A stretch of 64,000 nt of DNA from Rana temporaria (GCF_905171775.1 NC_053492.1:323273645-323337644); one strand, 5' to 3'. Positions 1-11,929 are shown, numbered from the stretch's first letter. Numbers and translations are program-made. The notes: generated by a model from the sequence alone, not told the origin.

Positions 1-35
1 ACAAATAGGAATAGCTGATCTAGCTAAACTATACA

Positions 36-766
36 GGCCCGGATTCAGGTAGATCTGCCCCTTATTTACGGAGGGGCAGGGCAGCGTTTTTGCCCCCCGC
101 AAATTTACTGCGCTACCCGCGATTCACGGAGCAGTAGCTCCGTAAATTGCGTGTGCGCTGTGTAAACTTGCCCTGCGTAAGGGCGCCTAATGTAAATGAT
201 CCCGTAAGGGGCGGGAACCATTTAAATTAGGCGCGCTCCCGCGCCGAGCGTAGAGCGCATGCTCCGTCGGGAAACTTTCCCGATGTGCATTGCGGCAAAT
301 GACGTTGCAAGGACGTCATTTGCTTCAAAGTGAACGTGAATGGTGTCCAGCGCCATTCACGAATCACTTACGCAAATTACGTAAAATTCGAACGTCGCGA
401 CGCGGGAACGACGGGTATACTTTAGCATTGGCTGCCCCTGCTATTAGAAGGGGCAGCCTTACGCTAAACACGCCGTACGGAAACAACGTAAATTGCGTAC
501 GCAAGGCTCGCGCAACATTGTGAATCGGTGTTAGTATGCAATTTGCATACTATACGCTGACCACAATGGGAACGCCCCCCTAGCGGTCATCGCAAGAATG
601 CAGCCTAGATATGCGTGGCATAAGAGCCTTATGCCACGCAGATTTTAGGCTGCAGTCTGCGTTACGATGTTCCTGAATCAGGAGCATTCGTAACGCCGGG
701 GCAAGTAAGCAATTGCGCTGTGTAACCTATGGTTACACAGGCGCAATTGCTACTTGGATCTGGGCC
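36..766. mobile_element. Harbinger-type MITE M1, TSD ACA
   Basis: It begins GGCCCGGATTCAGG and ends CTTGGATCTGGGCC, imperfect terminal inverted repeats, flanked on both sides by ACA (33-35 and 767-769). The interior is non-coding with several foldback segments, such as the paired TATGCCACGCA arms near 614-641. It is closest to M10 (50975-51686), which sits at a different site in another hAT copy. The ends match those of the Harbinger elements with genes in this window, so it is probably mobilised by them. Confidence 0.85.
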
Positions 767-810
767 ACAGTGTATAAATATATGTACAACACCTGGGATG
801 TATATATATC

Positions 811-1531
811 GGGCCAGATTCACAAAGAGATACGACGGTGTATCTACAGATACACCATCGTATCTCTGACTTAGACAGGTCCTATCTATGCGCCTGATTC
901 ATAGAATCAGTTACGCATAGATAGGGCGAAGATCTGACAGGTGTAACTGTGTTACACTATCGGATCTTTTTTTTTAATTAAAAATGGCGCCGGGGGCGTT
1001 CCCGCTGATTTACACTGAATAATATGTAAATCAGCGACATACGCAAATTCACGAACGTACACGGACCCGACGCTGTGTTCTTACGTCGTTTCCGTAGCGC
1101 GGTACCCGTCGTATACTTACCCTTTCTAAAAGCAGGCGCAGCCAATGTTAAGTATAGCCGTCGTTCCCGCGTCGAATTTGAATTTTTTTACGTAGTTTCC
1201 GTAAGTCGTTCTCGAATACGGAACTACGTAGTTTACGTACGCGTCGCAACCGCTGACGTCCTAGCGACGTCAGTGGGAGCAATGCACGCCGGGAAATTTC
1301 GTGGACGGCGCCTGCGCATTTAAATCGGCGCGGGAACGCGCCTGATTTAAATATGACACTCCCCTAGCCGCGGAATTTGAATTCCGCTGGGGGATTTAGG
1401 ATCCGCCGTCGCAAGTTTGGAGGTAAGTGGTTTGTGAATTAGCCACTTGCCTCCTAAACTTGCGGGAGCGGATCTTAATTCACGTAGATTGAGCGGATCT
1501 ATAGATCCGCTGAGCTACGTGAATCTGGCCC
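811..1531. mobile_element. Harbinger-type MITE M2, TSD ATC
   Basis: A 721-bp element bounded by GGGCCAGATTCAC and its inverted copy, flanked by ATC (808-810 and 1532-1534). It is the same family and exactly the same length as M3, 16 bp away. The terminal region is a run of short hairpins, for example the arms around 827-866. Confidence 0.87.
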
Positions 1532-1547
1532 ATCCTCTACACACTGT

Positions 1548-2268
1548 GGGCCAGATTCACAAAGAGATACGACGGTGTATCTACAGATACACCATCGTAT
1601 CTCTGACTTACACTGGTCCTATCTATGCGCCTGATTCATAGAATCAGTTATGCATAGATAGGGCTAGATCCGACAGTGTTACACTGTGTTACACTGTCGT
1701 ATCTATTTTTAAATTTAAAAATGGCGCCGGGGGCGTTCCCGCTGATTTACGATAAATAATATGTAAATCAGCGAGATACGCAAATTCACGAACGTACGCG
1801 GACCCGACGCAGTCTTCTTACGACGTTTCAATAGCGGCGTACCCGTCGTATACTTACCCCTTCTTTTATCAGGCGCAGCCAATGTTAAGTATAGCCGGCG
1901 TTCCCGCGTCGAATTTGAATTTTTTAACGTCGTTTGCGTAAGTCGTTCTCGAATACGGACGGACGTCGTTTACGTAAGCGTCGAAACCACTGACGTCCTA
2001 GCGACGTCAGTGGGAGCAATGCACGCCGGGAAATTTCGCGGACGGCGCCTGCGCATTTAAATCGGCGCGGGAACGCGCCTGATTTAAATAGTACACTCCC
2101 CTAGCCGCGGAATTTGAATTCCGCCGGGGGAGTTAGGATCCGCCGTCGCAAGTTTGGAGGTAAGTTGTTTGTGAATTAGCCACTTGCCTCCTAAACTTGC
2201 GGGAGCGGATCTTAATTCACGTAGATCGAGCGGATCTATAGATCCGCTGCACTACGTGAATCTGGCCC
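1548..2268. mobile_element. Harbinger-type MITE M3, TSD TGT
   Basis: A 721-bp sister copy of M2 in the same orientation, with terminal repeats GGGCCAGATTCAC and TSD TGT (1545-1547 and 2269-2271). Its TSD places it at the hAT position also occupied by Harbinger H4 at 40760. No coding capacity is seen. Confidence 0.87.
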
Positions 2269-2332
2269 TGTAAATTTAACTAAACTGACTAGCCTGCCTC
2301 CCTATATCTATCCATCTAGTAAAAAAGACACT

Positions 2333-3070
2333 GGGCCAGATTCATGTAGATCAGCGGATCTTTAGATCCGCTAGATCTACCTGTTTTACGATCCGCCGGT
2401 GCAATTTAGCGAGGCTAGTGCATGATTCATAAAGCACTTACCTCGCAAATTGCACCGTTGGATCCTAACTCCCCCCGGCGGAATGCAAATTCCGCGGCTA
2501 GGGGGAGTGTACAATTTAAATCAGGCGCGTTCCTGCGCCGATTTAACTGCGCATGCGCCGCTGGCGAAAAAGCCCAGTGCGCATGCTCCAAATGATGTCG
2601 CTAGGATTTTCAGCGGCTAGGTTACTTACGGCCATCCGTATTCCCGACGGACTTACGCAAACGACGTCAAAAATTTAAAACTCGGCGCGGGAACGTCGGC
2701 CATACTTAACATTAGCTACCCCTCATATTAGCAGGGGCAGCTATCCGCCGGAAAAAGCTGAACGCAAACGACATTGAAAAAGAGTGACGGGCGGGCCTAC
2801 GGACGTGAATCGGCGGTTCTCCTCATTTGCATATGTGACGTGTAAAGAATAGCGACGAGACATAGCGACCAGCGGGAGATGACAGCCTAAGATTCGACTG
2901 GTGTAAGTCACTTACACCAGTCGGATCTAAGGGAGATCTATGCGGAACTGATTCTTATGAATCAGTCGCATAGCTCCGACCGTGGGATCTCACAGATCCG
3001 ACCGTCGGCTCTCACAGATACGACGGCGGATCAGGAGATCCGCCGTCGTATCTATTGATGAATCTGGCCC
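2333..3070. mobile_element. Harbinger-type MITE M4, imperfect TSD
   Basis: Bounded by GGGCCAGATTCATG and its inverted copy. The left flank is ACT and the right flank AGT; an intact TSD would probably read ACT on both sides, as in the equivalent insertion M10 (50975). The interior differs from M10, so this is a separate family member at the same hAT site. Confidence 0.8.
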
Positions 3071-3145
3071 AGTGTCTCTCTCTCTCTCTATAGGACTGAT
3101 CTTCTCATTAACAACGCCGCAACACACTACACGAGGCCGCCTTGC

Positions 3146-3291
3146 AGGCAGCCTTTTATAGTGTGGGGCGTGTGCTAAAGCCCTGAGCCATAATTGGCCA
3201 AAGCCACCCTGGCTTTGGCCAATTATGGCTCTCCGTTTTTTGCACGTTGTGATTGGCCAAGCATGCGGGTCATAGTGCATGCTTGGCCAAT
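3146..3291 (-). promoter_or_regulatory. hAT core promoter (copy A): TATA box and CCAAT-type hairpins
   Basis: On the minus strand a TATAAAAGG box (3160-3152) lies downstream of two inverted repeats, 3250-3291 and 3184-3229. Their arms contain ATTGGCCAA, a CCAAT/NF1-like motif. The same arrangement is present at 51776-51925 and, on the plus strand, at 59265-59410. Use as a promoter is inferred from motif order and conservation. Confidence 0.55.
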
Positions 3292-3445
3292 CATCAGCGT
3301 GCAATGCCGCAGTGAATTATGGGCCATGACACGTCACTCGAATTTGGCGCGAATTACCCGTTTTGTTCGAAGTTCGACGAACAATCGAACAGGCAATGTT
3401 CGAGTCGAACATGGGTTCGAGTCAAACGCGAAGCTCATCCCTAAT

Positions 3446-4170
3446 CTTTATGTTTGAAGCCTGAAATGTGGCAAAAGGTCGCAAAGTTCAAGGGGGCCGA
3501 ATACTTTCGCAAGGCACTGTATCTGAAGAATTTTTTGGGGTTTGTCTTACGATCTTTTGCAATCTTTTGTTCGTTTTGAATTTTTGCATCCTTGATTTCC
3601 TTTTTACATATCCTGTTATATTCTTTGTAACATTTAAACAACACTAGTGTTCCTTCATTTTTATATTTTTTAACGCTTCTTTTCTTATCGTTTATAGCTT
3701 TTTTAACTTTGACCGTGAACCACATAGGTTTTGTTTTTAGCCTTTTAAACGTATTGCCCATGGGAATATACTTTGCAGTGATGTCCCAAACAGTCTTTTT
3801 GAAGAATTCCCATTTATGTTCTGTGTTTATCGATGCCAATATTCTCTCCCAGTCGAAGTCCTGGAGAGCAGCCCTCATCCTTGGAAAATTTGCTCTCTTG
3901 AAATTAAGTGTTTTTTATCTTTCCCGTATGTATTTTTTGCTTACAGCTAACATCAAATGGGAAATCATGTTATGATCACCGCTACCCAGATGTTCCTTTA
4001 TCTGAACATTAGTAATAAGCTCTGCATGATTTGAGATTACTAGGTCCAACAGAGCATCAATCCTAGTTGGGGCCTCAATAAACTGGACCATAAAATTGTC
4101 ATGTAATAGGTTTGTAAATTTTTGCACTTTAACTGTCCCAGCAGTGCCATATATGATACAATAATGCAAA
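3446..4170 (-). pseudogene. Non-LTR retrotransposon ORF2 fragment (CR1/L2-like): endonuclease end and linker
   Basis: Two pieces of a LINE polyprotein are read on the minus strand. The first, about 4120-3915, ends an APE-type endonuclease: it contains PTRIDALLDLVISN and then LGSGDHNMI, the SDH-like catalytic motif. The second, 3878-3441, is the basic linker between endonuclease and reverse transcriptase: WERILASINTEHKWEFF, PMWFTVKVKKAINDKKR and PKKFFRY. The two are out of frame with each other, and no reverse transcriptase follows because the fragment stops at the hAT end. It is a short dead relic. The CR1/L2 group is my best reading from the linker; Rex-type LINEs are an alternative. Confidence 0.65.
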
Positions 4171-4294
4171 TAAAATGCTCCTTTAACACTAAATGGTGCA
4201 CAGTGTTATTGCGGATGGATGGCGTTGCACAGCAAAAAAAGCCACAAGACCACTTGGTATTCACTGATCAGGAAATGTGAAGAGGAGAGATATT

Positions 4295-4934
4295 GGGCCA
4301 GATTCACAAATGAGATACAATGGCGTTTCTCCTGATACGCCGTCGTATCTCTGTTTCTATCTATGCGACTGATTCATAGAATCAGTTACGCATAGATGCA
4401 GTACCGCGGTTGCTGCTTGGGGGAGTTCGCGTCGTAAACCAGCGTCGGGTATGCAAATTAGGATTTACGGCGGATCCACGACGGTTTTTCGCGTTCGCTA
4501 CGTCGCCGCTAGTCTAGTTTCCCATCGCAAAGTTACACTTTTTTTTTGGTGCCTTAACTTTAGTCAGCAAGTGTATTGCTGTCTAAAGTATGGCCGTCGT
4601 TCACACGCCGAAATTTAAAAATCAACGTTGTTTGCGTAAGCCGTCTGGGAATACGGAAGTACGCTACGCGCGTCGCCGTTCAAAAAAATGACGTCACGGC
4701 GCACAAAGCACGGTGGGAGTTCGGAAACGGAGCATGCGCGGTAGGTCCGGCGCGGGAGCGCGCCTAATTTAAATGGCACACGCCCATTTAAATTGGCCCG
4801 CCTTACGCCGGAGGCCGCCGGCATAGGTTTTCATCGCAAGTGCTTGGTGAATCAGGCACTTGCGATGAAAAATTGCGGCGGTGTAACGTATCTAGGATAC
4901 GTTACGCCGCCGCGATTCTACGTGAATCTGGCCC
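4295..4934. mobile_element. Harbinger-type MITE M5, TSD ATT
   Basis: Terminal repeats GGGCCAGATTCACAAA and its inverted copy, flanked by ATT at 4292-4294 and 4935-4937. The interior is non-coding and contains foldbacks, such as the paired arms around GTATCTAGGATAC near 4888-4901. Confidence 0.85.
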
Positions 4935-4937
4935 ATT

Positions 4938-5444
4938 GTTCCCCAATGACAAGGTGCTTAACTACACTTATGCGAGAGGTAATATTTATTCTCTGGGGTG
5001 AAGATGGAGGTCAGCAAAAGACCCTGCCACTAATGTGAAGCGGCAAGTCAGGGCTCACGGGGGCTATAAGCAGGGACCTGACAAACAGAAAAAGTATATG
5101 TTGTAAAGGAACTAAGGTAAGTTGGAAAGGATTCAAGTTTCAATTTTGTGAGCCTATCAAGGCACAGGGAAATATACATTTTTTTCCCAAGAAGTTAAAT
5201 CAAATCAAGTGTAAACACTAGACCAATGTGTACAGGGAACAAAGGTAAAATCTCACCTTCTCAGAATGGCGAAGACAGGTGCATGTGATACAAGATCATC
5301 CTGGCTGTGCAGCAATGAAATGTTGCACCTGATAGCATTAAATATCTGAGAGAGTGGGAGGTCTTAGAAAAACTAGCCAATCCAAAATGCTCCTAAACAT
5401 TGTGTGGTTGGTATGGTCAAATGCCAGACACCTGAGATAAAAAC
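4938..5444. other. Unassigned sequence between M5 and Harbinger H1
   Basis: I see no open frame of note, no terminal repeats and no recognised family here. Composition is ordinary and A-rich in places. Confidence 0.5.
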
Positions 5445-5882
5445 AAAGGCCCAGATTCTCAAAGAAGTTACGCCGGCGTATATCGAGATGCGCGGCGTAA
5501 GTGTATATATACGCCGGCGTATCTATGCGCTGTACCCACAGAACCAGATACGTCTCAGAAAATAGGCTTCTTCCGACCGACGTAACTTTTCTACGCCGGC
5601 GTAGCGTGGGCGCATATTGACGCTGGGCGCATCTGGCGCTCACATTGATTTTGTATTCAAATATGCAAATGAGGGAGATACGCCAATTCCAGAACGTACG
5701 TACGCCCGACGCAGGCTACACGCGGTGCGCGTAAGCTGTACGTCCGGCCTAAAGTTACCCTTCATAAAGCAGGGGTAACTTTGCACCAGACGTGTGCAGG
5801 TCAGCTGGAGAGCAGCTTCAGCAGCACCGTTACGGATGAGCTGAGCAACCACACTTGCAGGACAACACATCCTTATGCCAAC

Positions 5883-7451
5883 ATGCCAGGGGCAGGCATG
5901 GTCATAGCACTACTAGTGTGTGCCCAGGCGCGTAGAAGGAGGAGAGCACAGGAGAGGATATACCGAACGCGCATGAACGTCTTTGGCATGGGGGATTCGG
6001 AGGTGTATCGTATCTTCAGATTCAACACTGATGCCATCCTGGAATTAGCCACAACCCTGCATGATGACATCACCAGCCAGACAAACCACTCACATGCAGT
6101 GCAGCCACTAGTCAAGGTCCTGGCAACACTGCATTTCCTCGCCAGTGGATCTTTTCAGCGTACAAGTGGAGTTGTGGCTGGGATGTCACAAACCAGCATG
6201 AGCAGATGTGTGCACCAGGTTGTCCCCACAATCCTCAGACGCATGTCCCACCACATCATCAGACCCACCCAGGAGCACCTGCGGCATAAGGCAATGGCGG
6301 ATTTTGTCAGAATTGCAGGATTCCCACGCACCGTGGGGGCCATTGATTGCACACATGTGGCACTACGGACCCCCCGTGACACAGAGCACATATACCGCAA
6401 TCGGAAGCACTGGCATTCCATCAACGTACAGGTGATAGTCGATGGCCAAGGCCTCATATTGCACGTCCGTGCCAAACACCCAGGGGCCAGCCACGACAGC
6501 TACATATACCGTCAAAGCATCATCCCAACGGACTTTGAACAAAACGTGTATGGGGACAGCTGGCTGGTTGGTGAGTGACATGGGTGTCAGGCATGACTGC
6601 CCGACCCCATGATGCAGACATCACGAGGGGCACATGCACGCAGTGGCGTATCTAGGGTATGGCAGCCATGGCAAGTGCCATGGGCGCCATGGGGAGGGGG
6701 GTGGCAAAAAGCTACCTCCTGCATGGAAAAACCCCCACCTGTCCTCCTGCATTCGCCTCCCGCACTAATGTAGCTCCCGGCATTGCGGCCGGCCTGCTGA
6801 AGTGTGGCGCCGGCACAGCAATTGCTAATATTGCTACTTGGCCTGGGAAGGGGAGTGACAGATGCCCCCATGATGGCAGGTGACTGGCCATTGATGGCAC
6901 AGTGGCTGCTTTTGATGGGCACAGTGGCTGCAATTGTTTGTTTTTTTTCAGTTTGTTTGCGCCCCCCCAAAAAAAATAATCCAGCAGCAGTCGCCAGTGG
7001 TCCCCAGTGTCCCTCTCTGTCCTCGTCGCACTGCGTCCCTCTCTGTCCCTGGTTATCTGAAAGGTTTCAAATGTTTTGACAGGGGCGCAGTTTCAGTGCT
7101 TGCCATAGGCGCCATTTTCACTAGATACGCCTCTGCATGCACGACTAACATCCTCCTGTCTTTTCCCTTCCAGGTGACTCTGCATATGCACTTGGGCCCC
7201 ATCTCATGACTCCATTCCGGGATCCCCAAACCAGAGGAGAGACAAACTACAATGAAGCACACATACGTACCCGTGCAGTGGTGGAACGCACATTTGGCAT
7301 CCTGAAGTCCCGTTTCCGATGCCTGCATAAGTTCGGGGGGACCCTGTTGTATTTCCCAAACTTTGTGTGCCAGATCATCGGTGCATGTTGCATTCTGCAC
7401 AACTTTGCCGAGAGAAAGGGCCTGGAGATTGACATATACGTGATGACCTGA
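5883..7451 (+). CDS. HARBI1-like Harbinger transposase, two exons
   Basis: This DDE nuclease moves the H1 family. Exon 1 is 5883-6570 and exon 2 is 7174-7451; the intron (6571-7173) has a GTGAGT donor and a CTTCCAG acceptor and is enlarged by a hAT MITE. The joined frame gives about 321 residues. Catalytic residues are D155 in GAIDCTH, D205 in HPGASHDS and E267 in VVERTFG. A basic stretch (RRRRRAQER) lies near the N-terminus, and GDSWLVG spans the splice junction as in the other copies. The start at MPGAGM is chosen because all copies begin MPG. A two-base insertion before the end shifts the frame, so the last 35 or so residues seen in H3 are lost. Otherwise it is open and might still cut DNA. 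Confidence 0.85.
6641..7135. mobile_element. hAT-type MITE in the H1 transposase intron, TSD CATGCACG
   Basis: Terminal repeats CAGTGGCGTATCTAG and CTAGATACGCCTCTG (inverted), with an exact 8-bp duplication CATGCACG at 6633-6640 and 7136-7143. Removing it restores an intron of the size seen in H2-H5. Confidence 0.85.
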
Positions 7452-7646
7452 CCCCCGAACCAGACATTCCCCCCCTGCCCGAGGCTACCCCGTCTGCTGA
7501 GGGATCAGCAGTCAGGAGATGCCTCATGGAATGCATCTTTGCACGTTAAACACATACATTTATCATGGCACAAGGAGAATGCACGCATGCACACCACTGT
7601 GGTCCCTAGCTCACACACAACACATACACATCACATTGGATTAGCC

Positions 7647-7831
7647 CAGTGTTTCTCAATTCCAGTCCTCAGGCCCCCCCAACAGGTCAGGTTTTCAGGA
7701 TTTCCCTCAGATGAAAAGGCTGTGGTGATTACTAAGGCAGTGAAACTGATCAAATCACCTGTGCAAAATAATGGAAATCCTGAAAACCTGACCTGTTGGG
7801 GGGGCCTGAGGACTGGAATTGAGAACCACTG
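7647..7831. mobile_element. Short palindromic hAT-type MITE, TSD GATTAGCC
   Basis: A 185-bp foldback element with ends CAGTGTTTCTCAATTCCAG and its inverted near-copy, flanked by an exact 8-bp duplication GATTAGCC (7639-7646, 7832-7839). The duplication length and CAGTG ends point to hAT. It sits just after the H1 transposase gene. Confidence 0.87.
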
Positions 7832-8145
7832 GATTAGCCCAAGTCCACCATGCAGGACTTGGGAACAGCAATGCCACGCCAAGGCCCCAATTATGTCGCT
7901 GTCCATTCACACAGTCGTGGGGATAATTTCTCCCCAACAACCGAGGGTGACACCCCTTTGCTGGCAGGAGTGTCACCCCCCCCCCCCATTCACACACCAG
8001 TCACACTATAATCTGCACGCCTCACCGTGTGCAGTAATTGAAAAAAAAACTCATGACCTGAGGGAAAAAAACCAAACCTCATGACCTGAGGAAAAATAAA
8101 CAAAAACGCTCTTCACCAGAGCAAAAAAAAGGCAAAACCAAAAAA

Positions 8146-9460
8146 TCAGTTGCCCTGTCGTGGGCCAAGCCTGCTGCCACAGCCACGGCTCCGTAACTGC
8201 CTGGTAGAAGGCTCAGGTGGGGGGGGGGCATCAGGTGGAGGAGCATCCCCTGGTCTCTGCCTGGCTGGAGGCCTGCCCTCTAAAGCCACAGCAATGCGGT
8301 TAAGGATAGTATTTGTCTCTGCCTGCACCAGTCGCGACTGCCTCCCCTCCGCCACAATGTCAGCTGTGTTGCCCTGTATGGCCTCTCTCAGGGACCTCAC
8401 CTCTGCCACGAGGGTAGCCGTTGTGGCCTTCAGCTCCCCCAGGCAGGTGATCACTGCTACGCTGTTGCCAGAGATCTTGAAGGGCGTCATTTATGTTGCC
8501 AGTGGAGGCCAGGCTTTCTGCCACACGCCGCATCTCCACGGCCATCTCACCCATGTGGCGGGTCTGGGAGTCCTGTGCCCTGGTTAAATGTTCCGGAAGG
8601 AACTCAGGAACCCCCCTGGTCTTCCTGGTTGCCTTCCTGGGGCTAGGAGAGGCTTGAGGCCTGGCATACGGGGAGGCACTTGAGGGAGTGGGTGTGTTGG
8701 GGATGGATCCTGAGGGGCTGGAAGAGATGGGGCTTGACGTCCGTGACGGATCAGCCGAGAGGGAGGATTCCTCAAAATACAGGCACACCTCCTCACCCAT
8801 AGGGACAACGTCATCCTCCACCACCTCTTCATTGGAGGTCTGGGCACTCCCCTCCACCAATGCCTCTTGGCTTCCCAGGGGGTCAGGGGCATGATGCTCA
8901 GGGGATGATGGTGTGGGACGGGCAGAGGCAGATGATGGCCCAGCTCCCTCCTGGACATCTGTGGATGACACAAAACATTTATATGTTGGAGGACCCACAT
9001 ACTTGACACATGTTCCCTTCCACCCCCTCACATGCTACACACCAGATAGGAGAAAAAACACACTTACCTGTCCTAGCCCTCCATATCCCTCCACTCCCTC
9101 CACTTGCTGCCTCTCAAGGCACCGGGCAACCACCTGCTCCTCAGGAGTCAGCCTAAGAGTAGAGGCTGGTCCACCTCCAGTGGCGCTGGCATGCCTCCTC
9201 ATCTTGCCCAGCTTCTCTTTGACCCTCCTACGCAGGTCGTTCATTTTTTTAACAATGTCCTTGGGCCTCCTCACCTCATTCCCAAGGGCATTGACCTGGG
9301 TGGTGATCCTCATTAGGATCTCATCCCTCTTCCCCCTGCTGGTGTTTTTACTTTGTGCCCCATGGAGGCGAGCATCATACCTCTCAATGGCCGATATGAT
9401 AATGGCCCTCTCCTCTGGGGAGAAGTTCTTCTTCCTCCTATCACTGCGACGAGCAGACAT
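8146..9460 (-). pseudogene. Myb/SANT-like Harbinger partner protein, frameshifted (H1)
   Basis: This is the second Harbinger gene, a DNA-binding partner that in known systems helps the transposase reach the nucleus and the element ends. Exon 1 (9460-9068) starts MSARRSDRRKKNF and contains the Myb-like domain, with RRPKDIVKKMNDLRRRVKEK in its last helices. The intron is 9067-8959 (GTAAGT, CATCCACAG). Exon 2 begins DVQEGAGPSS and runs through an acidic, Ser/Pro-rich region to a segment with ALQDLWQQ, where the frame is lost near 8480. It resumes as SGNSVAVITCLGELK, LNRIAVALEGRP and an Arg/Gly-rich tail ending near 8146. One indel therefore separates it from a full product. Confidence 0.8.
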
Positions 9461-9630
9461 GGCACAAAGGAAAGTAGCAAAAGCACTTACACCACTAACA
9501 AACAGACGGGTGTACTTTTGCACTCGACAGGCGCATGTCTGGGCGTATTTATGCCCTGGGCGTAAACGGTGGGCCGGCGTATCTCAGGGTTTACGCCGGG
9601 ATGCGCCGATCTACGTGAATCTGGGCCAAA

Positions 9631-11013
9631 GTGCCTGATATTCATTGCATACACCCATAGAGAGATCCCGCCCACGCCCGCAAGGCTCCCTGGTCAACTG
9701 CGGCGTCTGGCACCGCCGCATCACAATGCGTGATGACATCAGATGCAGATATGGCCACCGACACAGCGGGACAAAATCACTTGGGACAAAAAAATGTAAT
9801 ATTCAATGGGCTCAACATGGCCCTCAGCAATTTCCTTAGGGTGTCTACTTTCTAAAATGGGGTCATTTGGGGGGCCTCAAGAAATTAGATAGGCAGTCAT
9901 AAACTAAAAGCTGTGTAAATTCCAGAAAATGTACCCTTGTTTGTAGACGCTATAACTTTTGCGAAAACCGATAAATATACGCTTTTTGAATTTTTTTTTA
10001 ACTAAATAAATGTGGTTGAATACATTTTGACCTAAATGTATGACTAAAATTAAGTTTATTGTTTTTTTCTTATAACAAAAAGTAGAAAATAAAAAAAAAT
10101 TCCGTTTATATTGCAAAAAAATGTAATCGCAGAGGCAATAAAATACCATCAAAAGAAAGCTCTATTTGTGGGAAAAAAAGGACACAAATTTTGTTTGGGT
10201 ACAACATTGCATGACCGCACAATTACCAGTTGAATTAGTGCAGTGCCAAATTGTAAAAAGTCCTCTGGTCTTTAGGCAGCCTAATGGTCCGGGGCTTAAG
10301 TGATTAATGCATCCTATGCATTAAGGTGAAAAAACACCTGGCCTCCCAGCCCTCCATTTTACTCACCTGAGCCCTGTAATTTTATCCTTGATTGGATAGA
10401 TTGATAGCAGTGCAGCCATTGGGTCCCGCTGCCGTCAATCAAATCCAATGACGTGGGTGCTGGGGGCGCTTCTTCTAGGGGGTTATCTGATGAGAGGAGG
10501 AGCCGCGAGAGCCGCTGAGGGACCCCCAGAAGTCGGTGTACGGGGGGCACTGTGAAAAACGAACTGCGCAGTGGAGGTAAGTATGATATGTTCATTATTT
10601 TATTTATTTTTTAAACATGAAGCTTTACAATCGCTTTAAATCTACCCATCACAGACACAGATAGCAATAAAATCCTGGGAAGTGTTTTAACTTTTTGCCA
10701 CTGCATCCAAAGCTAGAAAACAGTTTGCCCTTTATATTCACTATAAATAATAAAAAATTACAGCAAACCACAGCCAGATCAGCAGCTTATGTAAAGCTGG
10801 AAACACAGGAAGACCTTTTATCAGCTGTGATGAAATTTCCAAAACTGTCATTTCCTGTACTGGGTGGCAAGGCTTTTTTAAAAAAAAAACATTTTGTCCA
10901 TACAGAAAATGTTCCAAAGTTTGCAATCAACACTACCTCGCTGATCAAAACTGCCAGGCGTTCAGCTATAGCAACAGGGTTTAGAGGTTGCTGCAAATAT
11001 GTGCACACCTAGG
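9631..11013. other. Repeat-like non-coding DNA, no gene
   Basis: No coding signal. About 9780-10260 resembles an AT-rich dispersed frog repeat; the phrase around GACGCTATAACTTTTGCG (9945-9962) is echoed loosely near 47985-48010. 10262-10670 is another non-coding stretch that may be an old repeat. I cannot find bounding inverted repeats. Confidence 0.4.
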
Positions 11014-11023
11014 TGCACAAACG

Positions 11024-11384
11024 CATCGCTCCCAACTGTCCCTGATTTTGAGGGACTGTCCCTGATTTGGAGCAATGTCCCTCTGTCCCTCATTTATCCT
11101 CATATGTGCCTCATTTTGGTCTGATCTGTAGAGTTGTATACTTTTTAATCTATAAAAAAGTGTTTTCCAGGGCTAAACCTTTCATTGAATTTCCAAATTG
11201 CTGTATTTGTACATTTCAAAAGCCAATATAAAGGAATAGTAGTGGTAAAAAACAGCACTTGTGGGTTCAACCAATCTTTTTTTGTACAATTCTCCTTTAA
11301 GGGACGTGGCGAGGGGTGTGTCCTATGCCTGCATACTTTTGCTGATAGGTGTTCCTCATTCCCATCTCAAAAAGTTGGGAGGTA
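11024..11384. mobile_element. 361-bp MITE with 10-bp target duplication
   Basis: The same ten bases, TGCACAAACG, lie at 11014-11023 and 11385-11394. The ends are inverted relatives: CATCGCTCCCAACT on the left and AGTTGGGAGGTA on the right. There is no coding capacity. The 9-10 bp duplication would suit a Mutator-like element; an imperfectly read hAT (8 bp) is the alternative. Confidence 0.6.
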
Positions 11385-11929
11385 TGCACAAACGTTATAC
11401 TTTATGAAGTGATATCCCTGCAAGGGCTGCTGATTTTTTCTGGTTCTTCCCCTAAACAACACAGAGGCTACCAGCCACTAGGGATGAGCCGAACACCCCC
11501 CCGTTCGGTTCGCACCAGAACCTTCGAACGGACTGAACGTTTGCGCGAACATTTAGAACCTTATTGACTTCAATGTGACTTGAACGTTCGAATTCAAAAG
11601 TGCTAATTTTTAAGCCCAATATGCAAGTTATTGTCGGAAATGTCTTTGAGAACCCGAGTCTTGCCCCAGGGAACATGTATCAATGGAAAAAAAAGTTTTA
11701 AAAAGGTTGTTTTTTCTGGAGCAGCGATTTTAATGATGCTTAAAGAAAAAAAAAATGAAAAATTCCTTTAAATATCGTACCTGCTGGGTGTCTATAGTAG
11801 TGGCACGTGTTTAGAACTGTCCCTGCACAAAATGAGATTACTGTAAGAAAAAGGTACTTTAAGACTGCTTGCGGCTTTAATGTAATGTCTGGTCCCTGCA
11901 ATATGGATGAAAATCACTGAGAAAAATAG

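Larger units (their letters stand above)
1..3443 (-). mobile_element. hAT element, 5' part (copy A), carrying four MITEs
   Basis: This minus-strand fragment of a hAT transposon has its 5' end at about 3443, where the plus strand reads gctcatcccta, the complement of TAGGGATGAGC. The same terminus occurs at 52070 and 59117. Reading leftward come two inverted repeats with CCAAT-like motifs, a TATA box, a TCTA-rich stretch and the leader found upstream of the transposase at 59117-62328. Four Harbinger-type MITEs make up most of its length. The coding region lies outside the window on the left. The terminal repeat and the BED-finger protein of related copies support the hAT assignment; the 8-bp target duplication cannot be checked because the other end is missing. 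Confidence 0.75.
5448..9627. mobile_element. Harbinger element H1 (two-gene), TSD AAA
   Basis: A 4180-bp element with ends GGCCCAGATTCTC and TGAATCTGGGCC and flanks AAA on both sides (5445-5447, 9628-9630). It carries a two-exon transposase on the plus strand and a Myb-like gene on the minus strand, arranged convergently. Two non-autonomous hAT elements have landed inside it (6641-7135 and 7647-7831). This is the layout expected of an autonomous PIF/Harbinger element, although its Myb-like gene is broken. Confidence 0.88.

Noticed and set aside
6155..6475. Minus-strand frames opposite the Harbinger transposases (also at 38059-38259, 42297-42869)
   Set aside because: Antisense shadows of conserved transposase exons.
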